From the NCBI GenBank assembly GCA_030680835.1, contig JAUXUD010000060.1:1-64000 (forward strand): DNA of 64,000 nt, written 5' to 3'. A program made the translations under genes and the position numbers. Shown here one piece after another: positions 33,688 to 44,800 of this stretch. Under the pieces are notes generated by a model. It was not told where the DNA came from. It ran no database searches and saw nothing but the letters and a program-made list of their open reading frames with translations. The first letter of the stretch is position 1. Each line of letters starts with the position of its first letter. Origin of the DNA: Bacteroidota bacterium (lineage in GTDB: Bacteria; Bacteroidota; Bacteroidia; UKL13-3).

Positions 33688-35038
33688 TAGGGAAACAGCC
33701 GGTAAAGGAGGACATTCAGATTTCGTCCGAAATCCGGATATTCAGAACTTTCTTTCATCCTGTGAATATTTGAGACCTCCTTCAGATGATGAAGCAAGGG
33801 TCATTGCCTCTCAGTTTATTCAAGCACCTGAAGTCAATCCAGCAAGATTACCAAATTTTGTTGTTGCATCCGATGCAAGTAAGAACGACACACCTATCAA
33901 TGATAAGCTTCCTAGCACACAGATAGGGTTTGTTAAAGTGAGTCACGTGCTTATAGCGATGGATCGATATGCTGAACTTATTGATCCTGCTACAAGATTT
34001 GTTGATCCATTTAAAGCTGCTGCTTTGCACCGAAATGCTCAACCAGTAACATATGTGCTACCCGGAAGTAATATAAAGTACCGAGGGGCGGCAACAGTAA
34101 AGGATGGTTTCAGACTCGCAGTCTATGATCAATTTACAGTAAACCGTCGGGAGGGGACTAGTCGTTTAGTGCTTACAGAAACTCTTCTTTTACTAAATAA
34201 TAATAGGCTGACCATTTCTAAATGTCCCTCTTGTTCTTCTCAAATCGATCTTGATTTTTCTTCACAGCAAACTTTAAGGGCATGTTCTAGGTGCGGGGTA
34301 AATGTATATGCAACAGATTGGCTAAGGCTACATGAGGGCATAAGCGACTTTGGAGATAATACAAGCGCAATGACAAGAATGATGAATGCTGTAGAACATC
34401 TTTTACTTGGAGCTTTTGTTTTGGAGCTTCTCAATAATAGCCCTGCAGCACTTAGTAGTATAGCGTTTATTATCGATGGGCCATTGGCACTATTTGGCGA
34501 ACCTGCAAAACTACACCAGCGCTTAATGTCACTTATTCATGAGGCAAATGCAAGAATGTCTACGTTGGGTTATGAACCTATTCTAATAATGGGACTTCAG
34601 AAAACAGGTAATGTAATGGATCATGCTCGATTGTTAGAGAAGTATCTTCCTAATGGTGTTATTAAAGTGATTGATGATGTATACAGACAAACTTATATAA
34701 CCGGATCAGATACGGTTTCTGAAAATTTTGGAAATGAGACTTATTACGGTCAAGATTTTCTTTTTAAAACAGAAAAGGGCAGAATTTTCAACTTTGCTTT
34801 ACCATATCCCTTTCCTGACAAGGGTTCAAATGGTGGGGATTTTGCTACTAGAAAAGTAATGTTACCGAATTATGGATCGTTAATTAAGCGTGCCTGTGAC
34901 TTAATCCGGTATTTTGAACTTGATCTTTATGATAATGCTATTGTTCCTGTTGCCTTGGCACATAGGCATGCATCTATAAGTCTTGTACCGGGAGGAAAAG
35001 TACTTGATTTGATTACTAGAGCAGGTCTAGCACGTTAA
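33677..35038 (+). CDS. NurA-domain nuclease with zinc ribbon
   Basis: A 453-residue protein. The NurA fold is marked by an acidic residue at the end of strand one (Asp66 in VVASDAS) and a second in FIIDGPLALFGEP (Asp267), plus a downstream LIMGLQKTG strand. Between them lies a CxxC-(16)-CxxC zinc ribbon (Cys183, 186, 203, 206), not part of the minimal archaeal NurA. I start at ATG 33677, preceded by an AGGAGG-like sequence, giving an 11-nt overlap with herA. NurA is a 5'-3' nuclease working inside a HerA ring during end resection. Confidence in the nuclease call rests on the motifs plus the herA overlap. Confidence 0.82.
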   Translation: MPYNRETAGKGGHSDFVRNPDIQNFLSSCEYLRPPSDDEARVIASQFIQAPEVNPARLPNFVVASDASKNDTPINDKLPSTQIGFVKVSHVLIAMDRYAELIDPATRFVDPFKAAALHRNAQPVTYVLPGSNIKYRGAATVKDGFRLAVYDQFTVNRREGTSRLVLTETLLLLNNNRLTISKCPSCSSQIDLDFSSQQTLRACSRCGVNVYATDWLRLHEGISDFGDNTSAMTRMMNAVEHLLLGAFVLELLNNSPAALSSIAFIIDGPLALFGEPAKLHQRLMSLIHEANARMSTLGYEPILIMGLQKTGNVMDHARLLEKYLPNGVIKVIDDVYRQTYITGSDTVSENFGNETYYGQDFLFKTEKGRIFNFALPYPFPDKGSNGGDFATRKVMLPNYGSLIKRACDLIRYFELDLYDNAIVPVALAHRHASISLVPGGKVLDLITRAGLAR

Positions 35039-35081
35039 AAAAAATGTGTTAATTTTGTAAAAAGATTATGGCAAAAAAATT

Positions 35082-35975
35082 ATGAATGCAACCCCGTTAA
35101 GATATCCCGGTGGAAAATCTATTATGTCACCATTTTTTGAGAAACTAATAAAGCTCAATTCACTTAAAAATGTGATATACTCAGAGCCTTATGCTGGTGG
35201 AGCTGGTGCTGCTATCAATTTATTACTTAATAATAGCGTCGAAGCAATTCAGATTAATGATGCTTCTAGAGGTATTTTTTCCTTTTGGGATTCTTTGATA
35301 AATGAAGGGGAAAAATTTTTAGATAAGGTTTACAAGACCGATGTTACCTTAAAGGAGTGGCAATCTCAAAGATTAATTTTCAAAAATCCCACATCTGCAA
35401 GTTTTGATTTGGCATTTGCAACTTTTTTTCTTTCGAGGACGAATCGTTCTGGAATACTTGCTGCAGGACCAATTGGTGGGCAAGACGAAAAAAATCAACA
35501 AATTGCTAAATATAAAATTGATTGCAGATTTAATAAAATTGAGTTGATAGAACGACTCCAAAAAATTATCGATAAGAGAGACAAGATATTTGTTTCAAAT
35601 TTAGACGCATTAGTTTTTCTAAAGCAAATAAGGAGCGAGAATGCTTTTGTATATTTAGATCCACCTTATTACGCTCAAGGTAAAGCACTTTATTTAAATT
35701 ATTACCATCATGAAGATCATGTGATGCTTGCAAATTTCCTAAGATATTCTGCAAACTTTAATTGGGTGTTATCATATGATAGTGTGCCGGAAATCTTAGA
35801 ATTATATTCAGACTTTCCACTTTTTGAGTTTGTACTAAATTATTCGGCGCAAGACTCAAAAAAAGGAACAGAATTACTCACTCATTCCTCAAGAATATCT
35901 TTTCATTCTATTACGTCAATAAAAAAACAAGTAGAAATGGGGATGTTGCGCTCCATGGAATTTGAAAATATTTAA
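35082..35975 (+). CDS. D12-class (Dam-type) DNA adenine methyltransferase
   Basis: A 297-residue N6-adenine methyltransferase. It has the Dam N-terminal motif RYPGGKS, the SAM-binding motif EPYAGGAGAA (Pro36-Gly40) and the catalytic DPPYY (Asp193-Tyr196). A variable target-recognition region lies between (about residues 75-165). The motif IND at 64-66 is kept in a changed context (INDASRGI). It is 43 nt downstream of the nurA gene on the same strand. In a defence setting the methylase would mark self DNA, with HerA-NurA as the restricting arm. A stand-alone methylase is the alternative. Confidence 0.9.
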   Translation: MNATPLRYPGGKSIMSPFFEKLIKLNSLKNVIYSEPYAGGAGAAINLLLNNSVEAIQINDASRGIFSFWDSLINEGEKFLDKVYKTDVTLKEWQSQRLIFKNPTSASFDLAFATFFLSRTNRSGILAAGPIGGQDEKNQQIAKYKIDCRFNKIELIERLQKIIDKRDKIFVSNLDALVFLKQIRSENAFVYLDPPYYAQGKALYLNYYHHEDHVMLANFLRYSANFNWVLSYDSVPEILELYSDFPLFEFVLNYSAQDSKKGTELLTHSSRISFHSITSIKKQVEMGMLRSMEFENI

Positions 35976-36195
35976 ACCTTTTATTGTATTGGTACATCGT
36001 TGAAATTTTAATGGTTTATCCTTCTTGGTGAATATTCAGTACTTATGAACCCCTGACGGTTGGAAAGTTTTGAGGTTTTGGGATACCGAAGTCCATAAAA
36101 ATATACGATATTGCATAACAAAAATTGAGCGAACCATTAAGACAAGAAAAAATGGCTACTATCCCTAACGCAACACGACTCGCAGCCTAATACAT

Positions 36196-36969
36196 ATGAA
36201 AGAAGGGCAAAAACTCTGGACAAGAGGAGAATTAATATTAGCAATAAATCTTTACTGTAAACTTCCATTTGGAAGATTACATAGTAGAAACCTGGAAGTG
36301 ATAAATCTTGCAAATTTAATTGGAAGAACCGCAAACTCTGTTGCATTCAAACTTGTAAATTTTGCAAGCCTTGATCCAAGCCTTAAAGCAAGGGGAATTA
36401 AAGGAGCTTCAAACGCCAGTAATCTTGATAAAGAAATTTGGAATGAGTTTTTCAATCATTGGGATGAATTACCTTTTGAAAGCGAAAAGCTTCTCGCCAA
36501 AATTGAAAAAACAACCGTAGAAAAATTAAATCATATTCCCGAAAACGAATTGCCAAAAGAAGGAAAGACTAGAGAACAAATAGTAAAAATCAGGGTTAAT
36601 CAGTCATTCTTCAGAAGTTCCATTTTAGCTTCTTATAATGATACCTGCTGCATTACTGGGATTCAACAATCAGAGTTTTTAATTGCCGGTCATATTAAAC
36701 CGTGGGGAATTGATGAAAAGAATAGATTAAATCCGAGAAACGGAATTGCAATTAATGCACTACACGATAAAGCATTTGAAACTGGGCTACTTACTATTAC
36801 AACTGATTTCAAAATCAAAATTTCTTCTGTTTTAAAAAAACAAAATAAAATCCCATCAGTTCAAGATTTTTTTCTGAAATATGAAAATCAATCTATGATT
36901 CTACCTTCAAGATTTTTACCTGACATTGAGTTTCTAAATTATCATAATAATGAAAAATTTAAGCCATAA
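36196..36969 (+). CDS. HNH endonuclease (HNH_2 type)
   Basis: A 257-residue protein. The N-terminal 90 residues resemble a SANT/Myb-like or wHTH DNA-binding head (WTRGELILAINLY, LANLIGRTANSVAFKL). The C-terminal nuclease has CCITGIQQSEFLIAGHIKPW, then LNPRNGIAINALHDKAFE, giving His-Asn-His. Such proteins are annotated as putative restriction endonucleases. It overlaps the next small gene by 20 nt. A 220-bp spacer separates it from the methylase, so it is probably a separate unit in the island. Confidence 0.88.
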   Translation: MKEGQKLWTRGELILAINLYCKLPFGRLHSRNLEVINLANLIGRTANSVAFKLVNFASLDPSLKARGIKGASNASNLDKEIWNEFFNHWDELPFESEKLLAKIEKTTVEKLNHIPENELPKEGKTREQIVKIRVNQSFFRSSILASYNDTCCITGIQQSEFLIAGHIKPWGIDEKNRLNPRNGIAINALHDKAFETGLLTITTDFKIKISSVLKKQNKIPSVQDFFLKYENQSMILPSRFLPDIEFLNYHNNEKFKP

Positions 36970-37300
36970 CATAAAATTTAATTACCTCTATCGTGATGCA
37001 GGGAATTATAAAATTTTCGGCTCTGTAATTTTTGAAAACCCTGATAATATTTCTCTTTCAGAAATTGAAACAAATATCAAACAATGTTTAATTTATAGAG
37101 AATTCTTTGACCCAATTAAATTGAATATACCCCAATTAGCGTTTGCAGAAATTGATGAAGAAGTTGACCATAATTGGAATGAGTTTCAAAGTATTGAATT
37201 AACATTAGAATCAATAACTGATAAAAGAGCTATCAATTATTTCCTAAAAGAAATGGAATTATTCCAAAACAATTTGAAGCAACGGCAGAAGATAAATTGA
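36950..37300 (+). CDS. Hypothetical small acidic partner of the HNH protein
   Basis: A 116-residue cytoplasmic protein whose start overlaps the HNH gene by 20 nt. It carries features of a recurrent uncharacterised family: FNYLYRDAGNYKIFGSVIF at the N-terminus, ISLSEIETNIKQCLI, then REFFDP and VDHNWNEFQSIELT. I recall similar proteins in defence and toxin-antitoxin-rich regions but no function. The overlap suggests it is made together with the nuclease and could modulate it. Confidence 0.75.
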   Translation: MKNLSHNIKFNYLYRDAGNYKIFGSVIFENPDNISLSEIETNIKQCLIYREFFDPIKLNIPQLAFAEIDEEVDHNWNEFQSIELTLESITDKRAINYFLKEMELFQNNLKQRQKIN

Positions 37301-37456
37301 TGCACTGTTTCATTGGTTTTTTGAAATCACTCAAGTTGGAATTTCAAACAGCTATGGACCTTGCAACCAATTCACGAAATTGTTACAACGGAGCATAAAA
37401 TCAAAAAAAGGCAATTCAAGTATCATTTTTAATTAAATTTATTAAAAAATATTATA

Positions 37457-37675
37457 ATGGAAGCCATACGATATATAATAACACCGCGAACAACGAACTT
37501 ACAAATCATTTTACCAGAAAGTTTGGTAGATAAAAAATTAGAACTCATCATTTTGACTTTTGATGAAAACAAGGAGAATGGTAAAGCAAAACGCATTCCC
37601 GGAGCTTTAAAAGGTAAAGTTTCCATTCCGGATGATTTTAATGAGCCATTGGAAGATCTAAACGATTTAATGTAA
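37457..37675 (+). CDS. DUF2281-like antitoxin, without a visible toxin
   Basis: A 72-residue protein with an N-terminal beta strand region (NLQIILPESLVDKKLELIIL) and the C-terminal motif ALKGKVSIPDDFNEPLEDL, typical of short VapB-like antitoxins. These are normally followed by a PIN-domain toxin. Here the next 230 bp hold no toxin frame, only a 28-bp scrap (37714-37741) matching the end of the membrane-protein gene at 40983-41010. It appears to be an orphan left by a rearrangement. Confidence 0.8.
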   Translation: MEAIRYIITPRTTNLQIILPESLVDKKLELIILTFDENKENGKAKRIPGALKGKVSIPDDFNEPLEDLNDLM

Positions 37676-37850
37676 TGATGCAATTCGCCAACAAAACGAA
37701 ATTGTTCTATATTATATCAAAACGTGATTCATTGTAAATCTGGGAGCTCAAACGGCCAAAATAATTGGAACCGAAACGTTATGCCCTACACTTTCACTCG
37801 CATCTCATCAATTATCAAGAACATATTGACTGAATTTAACAATTAATAAG

Positions 37851-37882
37851 TTGAAATTGAGTGTAAATAAAATGTACATTTG
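37851..37882 (+). promoter_or_regulatory. Bacteroidota-type promoter of the SRA-HNH gene
   Basis: TTG (37851-37853), 21 nt, then a perfect TACATTTG (37875-37882), 26 nt before the TTG start at 37909. This supports independent transcription of the nuclease gene. Confidence 0.7.
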
Positions 37883-37908
37883 CCTTTAATATTCAAATTG
37901 TAAAAACT

Positions 37909-38811
37909 TTGATATTGGACAGAATACCTTTCATTCCAAACCAGATTTACAATCGTAGAAATGATATTCATGCCATTTATGGAGGTAACTGGCAGGGAGG
38001 AATTTGTCCTTCAGCATCATACCCATATATATTTATCTTCTCAGGAAAATCAGGACATCAACACGGATATAAAGATGGCTGGGATAACCCTAAGGTGTTT
38101 ACTTATACAGGAGAAGGACAATTAGGCGACATGAAATTTACCAGAGGGAATCTTGCACTTAGAGATCACCTGCAAAATGGCAAAAGAGTATTTCTTTTTG
38201 AAAGTCACTCTAAAGGCTATGTGAAATTTATTGGAGAGATGGAGTGTTTTGATGCAGATTTCTTTGAAACACATGACACATCTGGAATAGCAAGAATAGG
38301 TATCAATTTCTTTTTCAAGCGTAAAGGGGCTTTTCTTTCTTATCAACCGGAAATGTATCAAATCCCTTCTATAGTTGAAGAGCCTGAATCTGAATATGGA
38401 ATTATATTTCAAAATGAAACCGAAAGAAAAGGATTAGTTACTTCTAGAGTTGGACAAGGCGCTTATAGAAAGCGAATTATTCATCGATGGGAATCTAAAT
38501 GTGCAGTTACCGGTTTCGATAAATTGGACATTTTAATTGCTTCACATATTTTGCCCTGGGCGGAGGCAGATGACAATCAAAGATTGGACGTTCATAATGG
38601 CATTTTGCTATCTCCAGCCTACGATGCATTGTTTGATCGACATTTAATAAGCTTTGAGAATACCGGCAAGATTATTTTATCTGATTCAATAGAAATTCAA
38701 GCATTTCAAAAAATTGGTATTACAGGTAAAGAAAAGATCAATAACTTAAGTTGTTACAATTTAGAATATTTGGATAAACATAGAATAAATTTTATTATTC
38801 AAAACCAATAA
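37909..38811 (+). CDS. HNH endonuclease with SRA-like N-terminal domain (modification-dependent restriction type)
   Basis: A 300-residue protein, TTG start. Residues 15-130 have SRA (YDG)-like blocks: IYGGNWQGGICPS, YKDGWDNPKVFTYTGEGQ in parts, GDMKFTRGNLALRDH and KRVFLFE, as in McrA-type enzymes that read methylated or phosphorothioated DNA. Residues 180-275 hold the HNH: YRKRIIHRWESKCAVTGF, ILIASHILPW, LDVHNGILLSPAYDALFD. A modified-base-dependent restriction role is inferred from this architecture. It has its own promoter, and a lipoprotein gene follows after 10 nt. Confidence 0.88.
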   Translation: MILDRIPFIPNQIYNRRNDIHAIYGGNWQGGICPSASYPYIFIFSGKSGHQHGYKDGWDNPKVFTYTGEGQLGDMKFTRGNLALRDHLQNGKRVFLFESHSKGYVKFIGEMECFDADFFETHDTSGIARIGINFFFKRKGAFLSYQPEMYQIPSIVEEPESEYGIIFQNETERKGLVTSRVGQGAYRKRIIHRWESKCAVTGFDKLDILIASHILPWAEADDNQRLDVHNGILLSPAYDALFDRHLISFENTGKIILSDSIEIQAFQKIGITGKEKINNLSCYNLEYLDKHRINFIIQNQ

Positions 38812-38821
38812 GAGCAAGGCA

Positions 38822-39175
38822 ATGAAATTCAAAATATTATTTTTGGCCACTGTTTTAGTATTATCATGCAGTAAACAAGAATCAAAAAGCGATTTAAATA
38901 TTCAAATTAGAACAACAGTACTACCTGCTTATGTAATACTTTATAAGAATAACGCTTTTTATGATAGTATTAACTTTCAAATTGATGGTTCAATTGGGTT
39001 CTGGGACATTGAAGTTCCATTAAATACGAGCTATTCTCTTGAGGTTAGAAAAATCAACATTAAGGATACAGGAGCTGTTGATATAAAATGGTTTAAATCG
39101 GCAAATTTGGCTCAGCATGACTATATAAAATTAGATTCCATCAGTTTGAAGAAGTCGTTTTTTTTTAAAATGTAA
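38822..39175 (+). CDS. Small hypothetical lipoprotein
   Basis: A 117-residue lipoprotein: signal peptide and lipobox LVLSC at residues 12-16, then a single beta-rich domain (DLNIQIRTTVLPAYVILYKN, GFWDIEVPLNTSYSLEV). No family recognised. Its first 63 bp are repeated almost exactly at 41812-41874 as a truncated copy. Confidence 0.7.
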   Translation: MKFKILFLATVLVLSCSKQESKSDLNIQIRTTVLPAYVILYKNNAFYDSINFQIDGSIGFWDIEVPLNTSYSLEVRKINIKDTGAVDIKWFKSANLAQHDYIKLDSISLKKSFFFKM

Positions 39176-39218
39176 AAAGGAAATCATATTTACATGGTGC
39201 AGCCATCCTTAAAGGTAA

Positions 39219-40378
<1,160 letters not shown>

Positions 40379-40454
40379 TAATGCCTTAGCCGCATTATGA
40401 ATTGAATCAAAAAATTCAAAAAAGCTGGTTTTTATTTAATTTAAACAGAAAAAT

Positions 40455-41030
40455 ATGAGAACAGAAAAAGTTTTGACAATTTTATTCCTAGTAGGACTTT
40501 TATTCAAAGTTCTACATTGGATTGGTGCAAGTCAAATACTCGCAATTTCCCTAATGACAATTGCAATGCTATATTTTCCAGCAGCATTTTATTTCTTTTG
40601 TGACAAAGTTATTAAACGGCAAAACATTGCCTTATCAATTGTCTCAGGTCTTTTCCTTTCATTAATTCCTTTAGGCATTCTTTTTAAAATTATGTACTGG
40701 CGGGGTGGACAAGTTTACCTATTAACCGGCTTAGTGACTGCACCAATCATTTTAGCAGTTATTTATTTTCTTAAATCCAAAACGGCTGACGAATTGAAAA
40801 CATATTATAGAAATATGTTTTTACGAACAAGTATCTTGACCGCATTGGCATTCCTTTTTTATTTAACTCCGACTTCAACGCTATTAGAAATACAGTATTT
40901 CAGAGACCCTGAATTAGCAAGATTAAAAACGCTGCATTACACATATCCTGACAATTATGAATATAAAAAACAACATGATGATTATATATCAAAACGTGAT
41001 TCAATGTATATCTACCTCAACAAGCAGTGA
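40455..41030 (+). CDS. Hypothetical integral membrane protein (two GldL-like motifs)
   Basis: A 191-residue protein with about five predicted membrane segments. Two motifs, LLFKVLHWIGAS (residue about 15) and ILFKIMYWRGGQ (about 75), resemble the FKxxHWPGA signature of GldL-type and related Bacteroidota membrane proteins. The C-terminal 45 residues are soluble and Tyr/Lys-rich. No function is assigned. A 28-bp piece of its 3' end occurs at 37714-37741, so a related copy once lay there. Confidence 0.65.
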   Translation: MRTEKVLTILFLVGLLFKVLHWIGASQILAISLMTIAMLYFPAAFYFFCDKVIKRQNIALSIVSGLFLSLIPLGILFKIMYWRGGQVYLLTGLVTAPIILAVIYFLKSKTADELKTYYRNMFLRTSILTALAFLFYLTPTSTLLEIQYFRDPELARLKTLHYTYPDNYEYKKQHDDYISKRDSMYIYLNKQ

Positions 41031-41060
41031 CCACTATGCTTACAATAATCTGCAATAAAA

Positions 41061-41591
41061 ATGAATCCCAATTTCCCAAAAACTAAATTCTACAAGGAAC
41101 TCGAATCTTCCCTCCCTGCAAGCACTGCAGAAAAAAGGAAAATATGGGCAACTACAATTATAGAAAAGGACATAGATATAAAATACCTTTCCGAATTGTT
41201 AAGGGGTGAACAGAAAATTGCGATTCGGTTTCTATGGCTCCTGAGTGAGATTGGAACATTAAATCCAAATAGGTTATTGATTGAACTTCCCTTTTTATTG
41301 GATTTATGTGATCAGCTCAACCCTATTTACAAAAGGTCCTTTGCCAATTTCTGGCTTATTGCAGGCGTACCCATCGAAAATGAAGGCCGGGCCACCGACT
41401 TATTGTTTCAATGGCTGCTGTCGGCTGATACAAATGTCACAATCAAATCAAGGTCGCTCCGGGTGCTGTTCAAACTCACAAAAAAATATCCTGAACTAAA
41501 AAATGAGCTAAAACTTTGTTTACAGGATCAGATGGACAAACACTCAAATGACTTTAAAAAAAGAGCAAGCAAAATATTGAGTGGACTATGA
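41061..41591 (+). CDS. Hypothetical HEAT-like helical protein
   Basis: A 176-residue all-helical cytoplasmic protein with repeated helix pairs (YLSELLRGEQKIAIRFLWLL, ELPFLLDLCDQL, FANFWLIAGVPI, SRSLRVLFKLTKKYP), as in HEAT or Armadillo-type adaptors. No catalytic motif is seen. It is the last intact gene before the large reverse-strand T9SS gene. Confidence 0.65.
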   Translation: MNPNFPKTKFYKELESSLPASTAEKRKIWATTIIEKDIDIKYLSELLRGEQKIAIRFLWLLSEIGTLNPNRLLIELPFLLDLCDQLNPIYKRSFANFWLIAGVPIENEGRATDLLFQWLLSADTNVTIKSRSLRVLFKLTKKYPELKNELKLCLQDQMDKHSNDFKKRASKILSGL

Positions 41592-41811
41592 TTTATATTA
41601 TTACCCTGAATTAAATAGGAGTCGAAACAAAACAAAAATGGAAAACCGGCAAACATTTAATTTTTATCGGGTTATAAATTCCTATGAAGTGGAATATTTG
41701 CCAGGGATTCTCAATTAAATCTTCGAAATCGTTTTTCCTGCATTATTGAAAAGTCAATTTATCATTAATATAATAGTTTCATTTTTAGGAAGGAAATTAT
41801 TCATTTGGTCA

Positions 41812-41874
41812 ATGAAATTCAAAATATTTTTTTTGGTCTCTGTTTTTGTATTATCATGCAGTAAACAAGTATAA
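41812..41874 (+). pseudogene. Truncated duplicate of the lipoprotein gene at 38822
   Basis: A 20-codon frame encodes a lipoprotein signal (lipobox FVLSC) and then stops. It matches the first 63 bp of 38822-39175 with only a handful of differences, and the duplicated stretch ends abruptly after SKQ. It marks a duplication or deletion endpoint at the right edge of the island. Nothing else is seen in the rest of this intergenic stretch (41592-41879). Confidence 0.85.
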
Positions 41875-41879
41875 TAAGC

Positions 41880-44800
41880 TTAATGTACAAGTATCTTCCT
41901 TGTAATGCATTCTTCCTCCGTGATCACTTTAATAAAATACAACGCAGGCGGAAGTGAAAAATTTAATTCAATTGTATTTTTCCCGTCACAACGTTGTTTC
42001 AATATAACTTTGCCACCCGGATCAATCAGTTCAATCAGTTCAATTAATTCTGATGAGGTAACGGTGAATTTCCCATTATTTGGATTTGGATAAATGTTGA
42101 GTTCACTTTGCTTTGTATATTCATGAATGCCGTTTAAAACAAATTGAAAAGTATCAGAAGTATTTGAACAACTGTCGGAATTGGTAACTGTCACAAAATA
42201 GCTTCCGTTTTGCTGAGGAGTATATGTTTGTGAGGTTGCCCCACTGATTGGTGATTGGTTTAAATACCATTGGTTACCCGTTGCGGAGCTTGAATAAAGC
42301 GAATTTAACAATTGGGTTATTATTGGTTTTTGAGGACTGTGATTAACTATAACCAAAACAGGTAATGTTACTGAATCGCATCCGTTGCTAATTTTTACTT
42401 TGTAACTTCCGCTCAAGTTAACGGTGATGGATGGATTAGTGGAATACGGTAAATTATTTCTATACCATTGGTAAGTGGAACCTGTTCCTGCTGCATAGAG
42501 GATCAAACTATTCCCATCGCAAAAAGTAGTTTTTCCGGTAAAGAAAATATTGGCTGAGGGCAGGTTTAACAACGATACCATTGTTACAGCGGAAGTATCA
42601 GTACATTGATGCGGGCTGCTTACGATCACTTTGTAATTTCCTGCAAGGTTGGTCGTATAATCGAAAGCATAAGCCTGATTGATTATATTGCCATTCCGTT
42701 TCCATTTATAGGTGTAGCCGGTATCATGGTTTGCATTGAGTGTAATCCATTGCCCGGTGCAAATATTGGTACTGCCTGAAGTTGCTATAGTTGCGCCGGG
42801 TTGCGGAAATACTGTTATAGGTGTTACGATAGAGTCTTTGCATGAAGCATAACTGGTCACAATCAGCTTGACTAAATAGGTTTTTGGAACAGAGAAAACT
42901 TTAGATGGATTTTTAAAAGTGGAAGTAGTATTGTCATCAAAGTCCCATTTTATACTAAATGTTCCGACTTCAATAACTGAAGTATCGCGCAGAAAAAATC
43001 TGTTTCCATTGAGACACTGTGCAAAGCTATTGGAACTGAATCCTGCTTTGGGTTGTGGAGTTACCGAAATAATCCTGGTAAAAGTATCCCGGCAATTTTC
43101 AAGGTCGATCACGGTTAATTGAATCAAATAGTCGTTAACATTTTGATAGGTTTTGGAAGGATTGGGAAAAGTCGATGTGTCATAATCTCCAAAGTTCCAC
43201 AATCGTTTAAGTGGTCCGTTGGAAAGTGGGGAGGTATCATTGAAAATAAAACTATTTCCCAATAAACATTGCTGATCATTATTGACTGTAAAAGCCGCTA
43301 CGGGTTTTGGTAGTACTAAGATTGATTTGCTTACTGAGTCTTTGCAGCTTCCATTATACGCCAGCAATTTTACTGTATAATTGCCAGCTGCAGGATAATG
43401 TTTTACCGGATTAGCACCAGAGGAAGTATCATATGTACCTGTACCAAAATCCCATTTTCTTATTAGCATCCCGTTATACGATGTATCACTAAAAGAAAAG
43501 CTATTATTGTTTACACATTGTGAAGAATTATTGATGGTGAACCCAACCGCAGGAATTGTGAAAACTGAGATAGTTTTTAATAGTGAATCTTTGCAACCCT
43601 TGTCACTGGTTTCAATCAGTTTTATGCTGTATGAATTAGCAATATTGTATGTTTTAACCGGCGTTTGGTTTGTTGATGTATCGTTCAAAGAACTGCTGAA
43701 CCTCCATAATCGGGTAATATTCCCGGAACTGACCTTTGAGGTATCATTGAAAATAAAGTTATTTCCGCTGATACATTGATTTGGATTATTGATACTAAAA
43801 CCAGTTTGGGGTTTTGGATGTACGATAACCGTTTTGATTGCAGAATCAGTGCATCCCAGATTACTTGTGGAAAACAATTTAACCGTATATACCCCCGGGT
43901 TGACATAGGTTTTTACGGGGTTGCTACCAGCCGAGTATGTGGCATCGCCAAAACTCCAGAAGCTCTTGAGTGTGCCCTGATCGATTTTAGAAGTATCGCT
44001 AAAAACAAACCTGTTTCCGTTTAAACATTGTGCATTTAAATCAAGAGTAAATCCGGGCTTTGGTATAAATCCTATAGACATGGGTTTTTCGATCGCTGTC
44101 GTGTCAGGCGGATTACTTGATATTACCCTGAGCCGGTATGCATTTCCAGGATGTGTGGCAGCAGGAATGATCACCGGAATAGCACCGGAAGTAGTACCGT
44201 AATAAGAACCAACAATTACACCACTTTCATAATTACCTGATGAATCGCTCAACTGAACTTTAAAAATATTTCCTGAATTATATGATTTTGTGACACTAAA
44301 AAAAATGTTCATTGCTGAGCCAATGCAGGCAAAAGATAAAGGACTTGTAAAATTAAAACCGGTATCCTTGCTGATAGCGGCCAGAGAAGTAGCATTGATT
44401 CCACCAACATTCATAAAAGAACCACCGGTTGCTATAATACTATCCGAAATACAAATTGTAAAAATTTCCTTATCCGGATCAGGGTTCCAGTTTCTTGCCT
44501 GTCCTGTTAGTGCATCGATACTACCAAGACTATTTCGCTTGTTATCATTCAAATACAGGAAGGCTCCTCCGGCATATAAGATATTACCACTTAGCGCAAC
44601 AGTATTCACATAATTATCTGCTGCGGGATTCCATATTTTACTCATACCCGTGGCACTGTCAAGTGCGGCCAGGTATGAACGGCCTTGCGAACCAATCGTT
44701 TTGAAAATGCCCGCGGCATAAACTGTATTGCTGTTTGAAATCAGCGATCTCACTTCTCCATCAGCATTCGGATTCCATGAAAAGCAACTACCCGCATTGG

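Noticed and set aside
37676-37908. PIN-type toxin following the DUF2281 antitoxin.
   Set aside because: No frame of suitable length or PIN acidic motifs is present.
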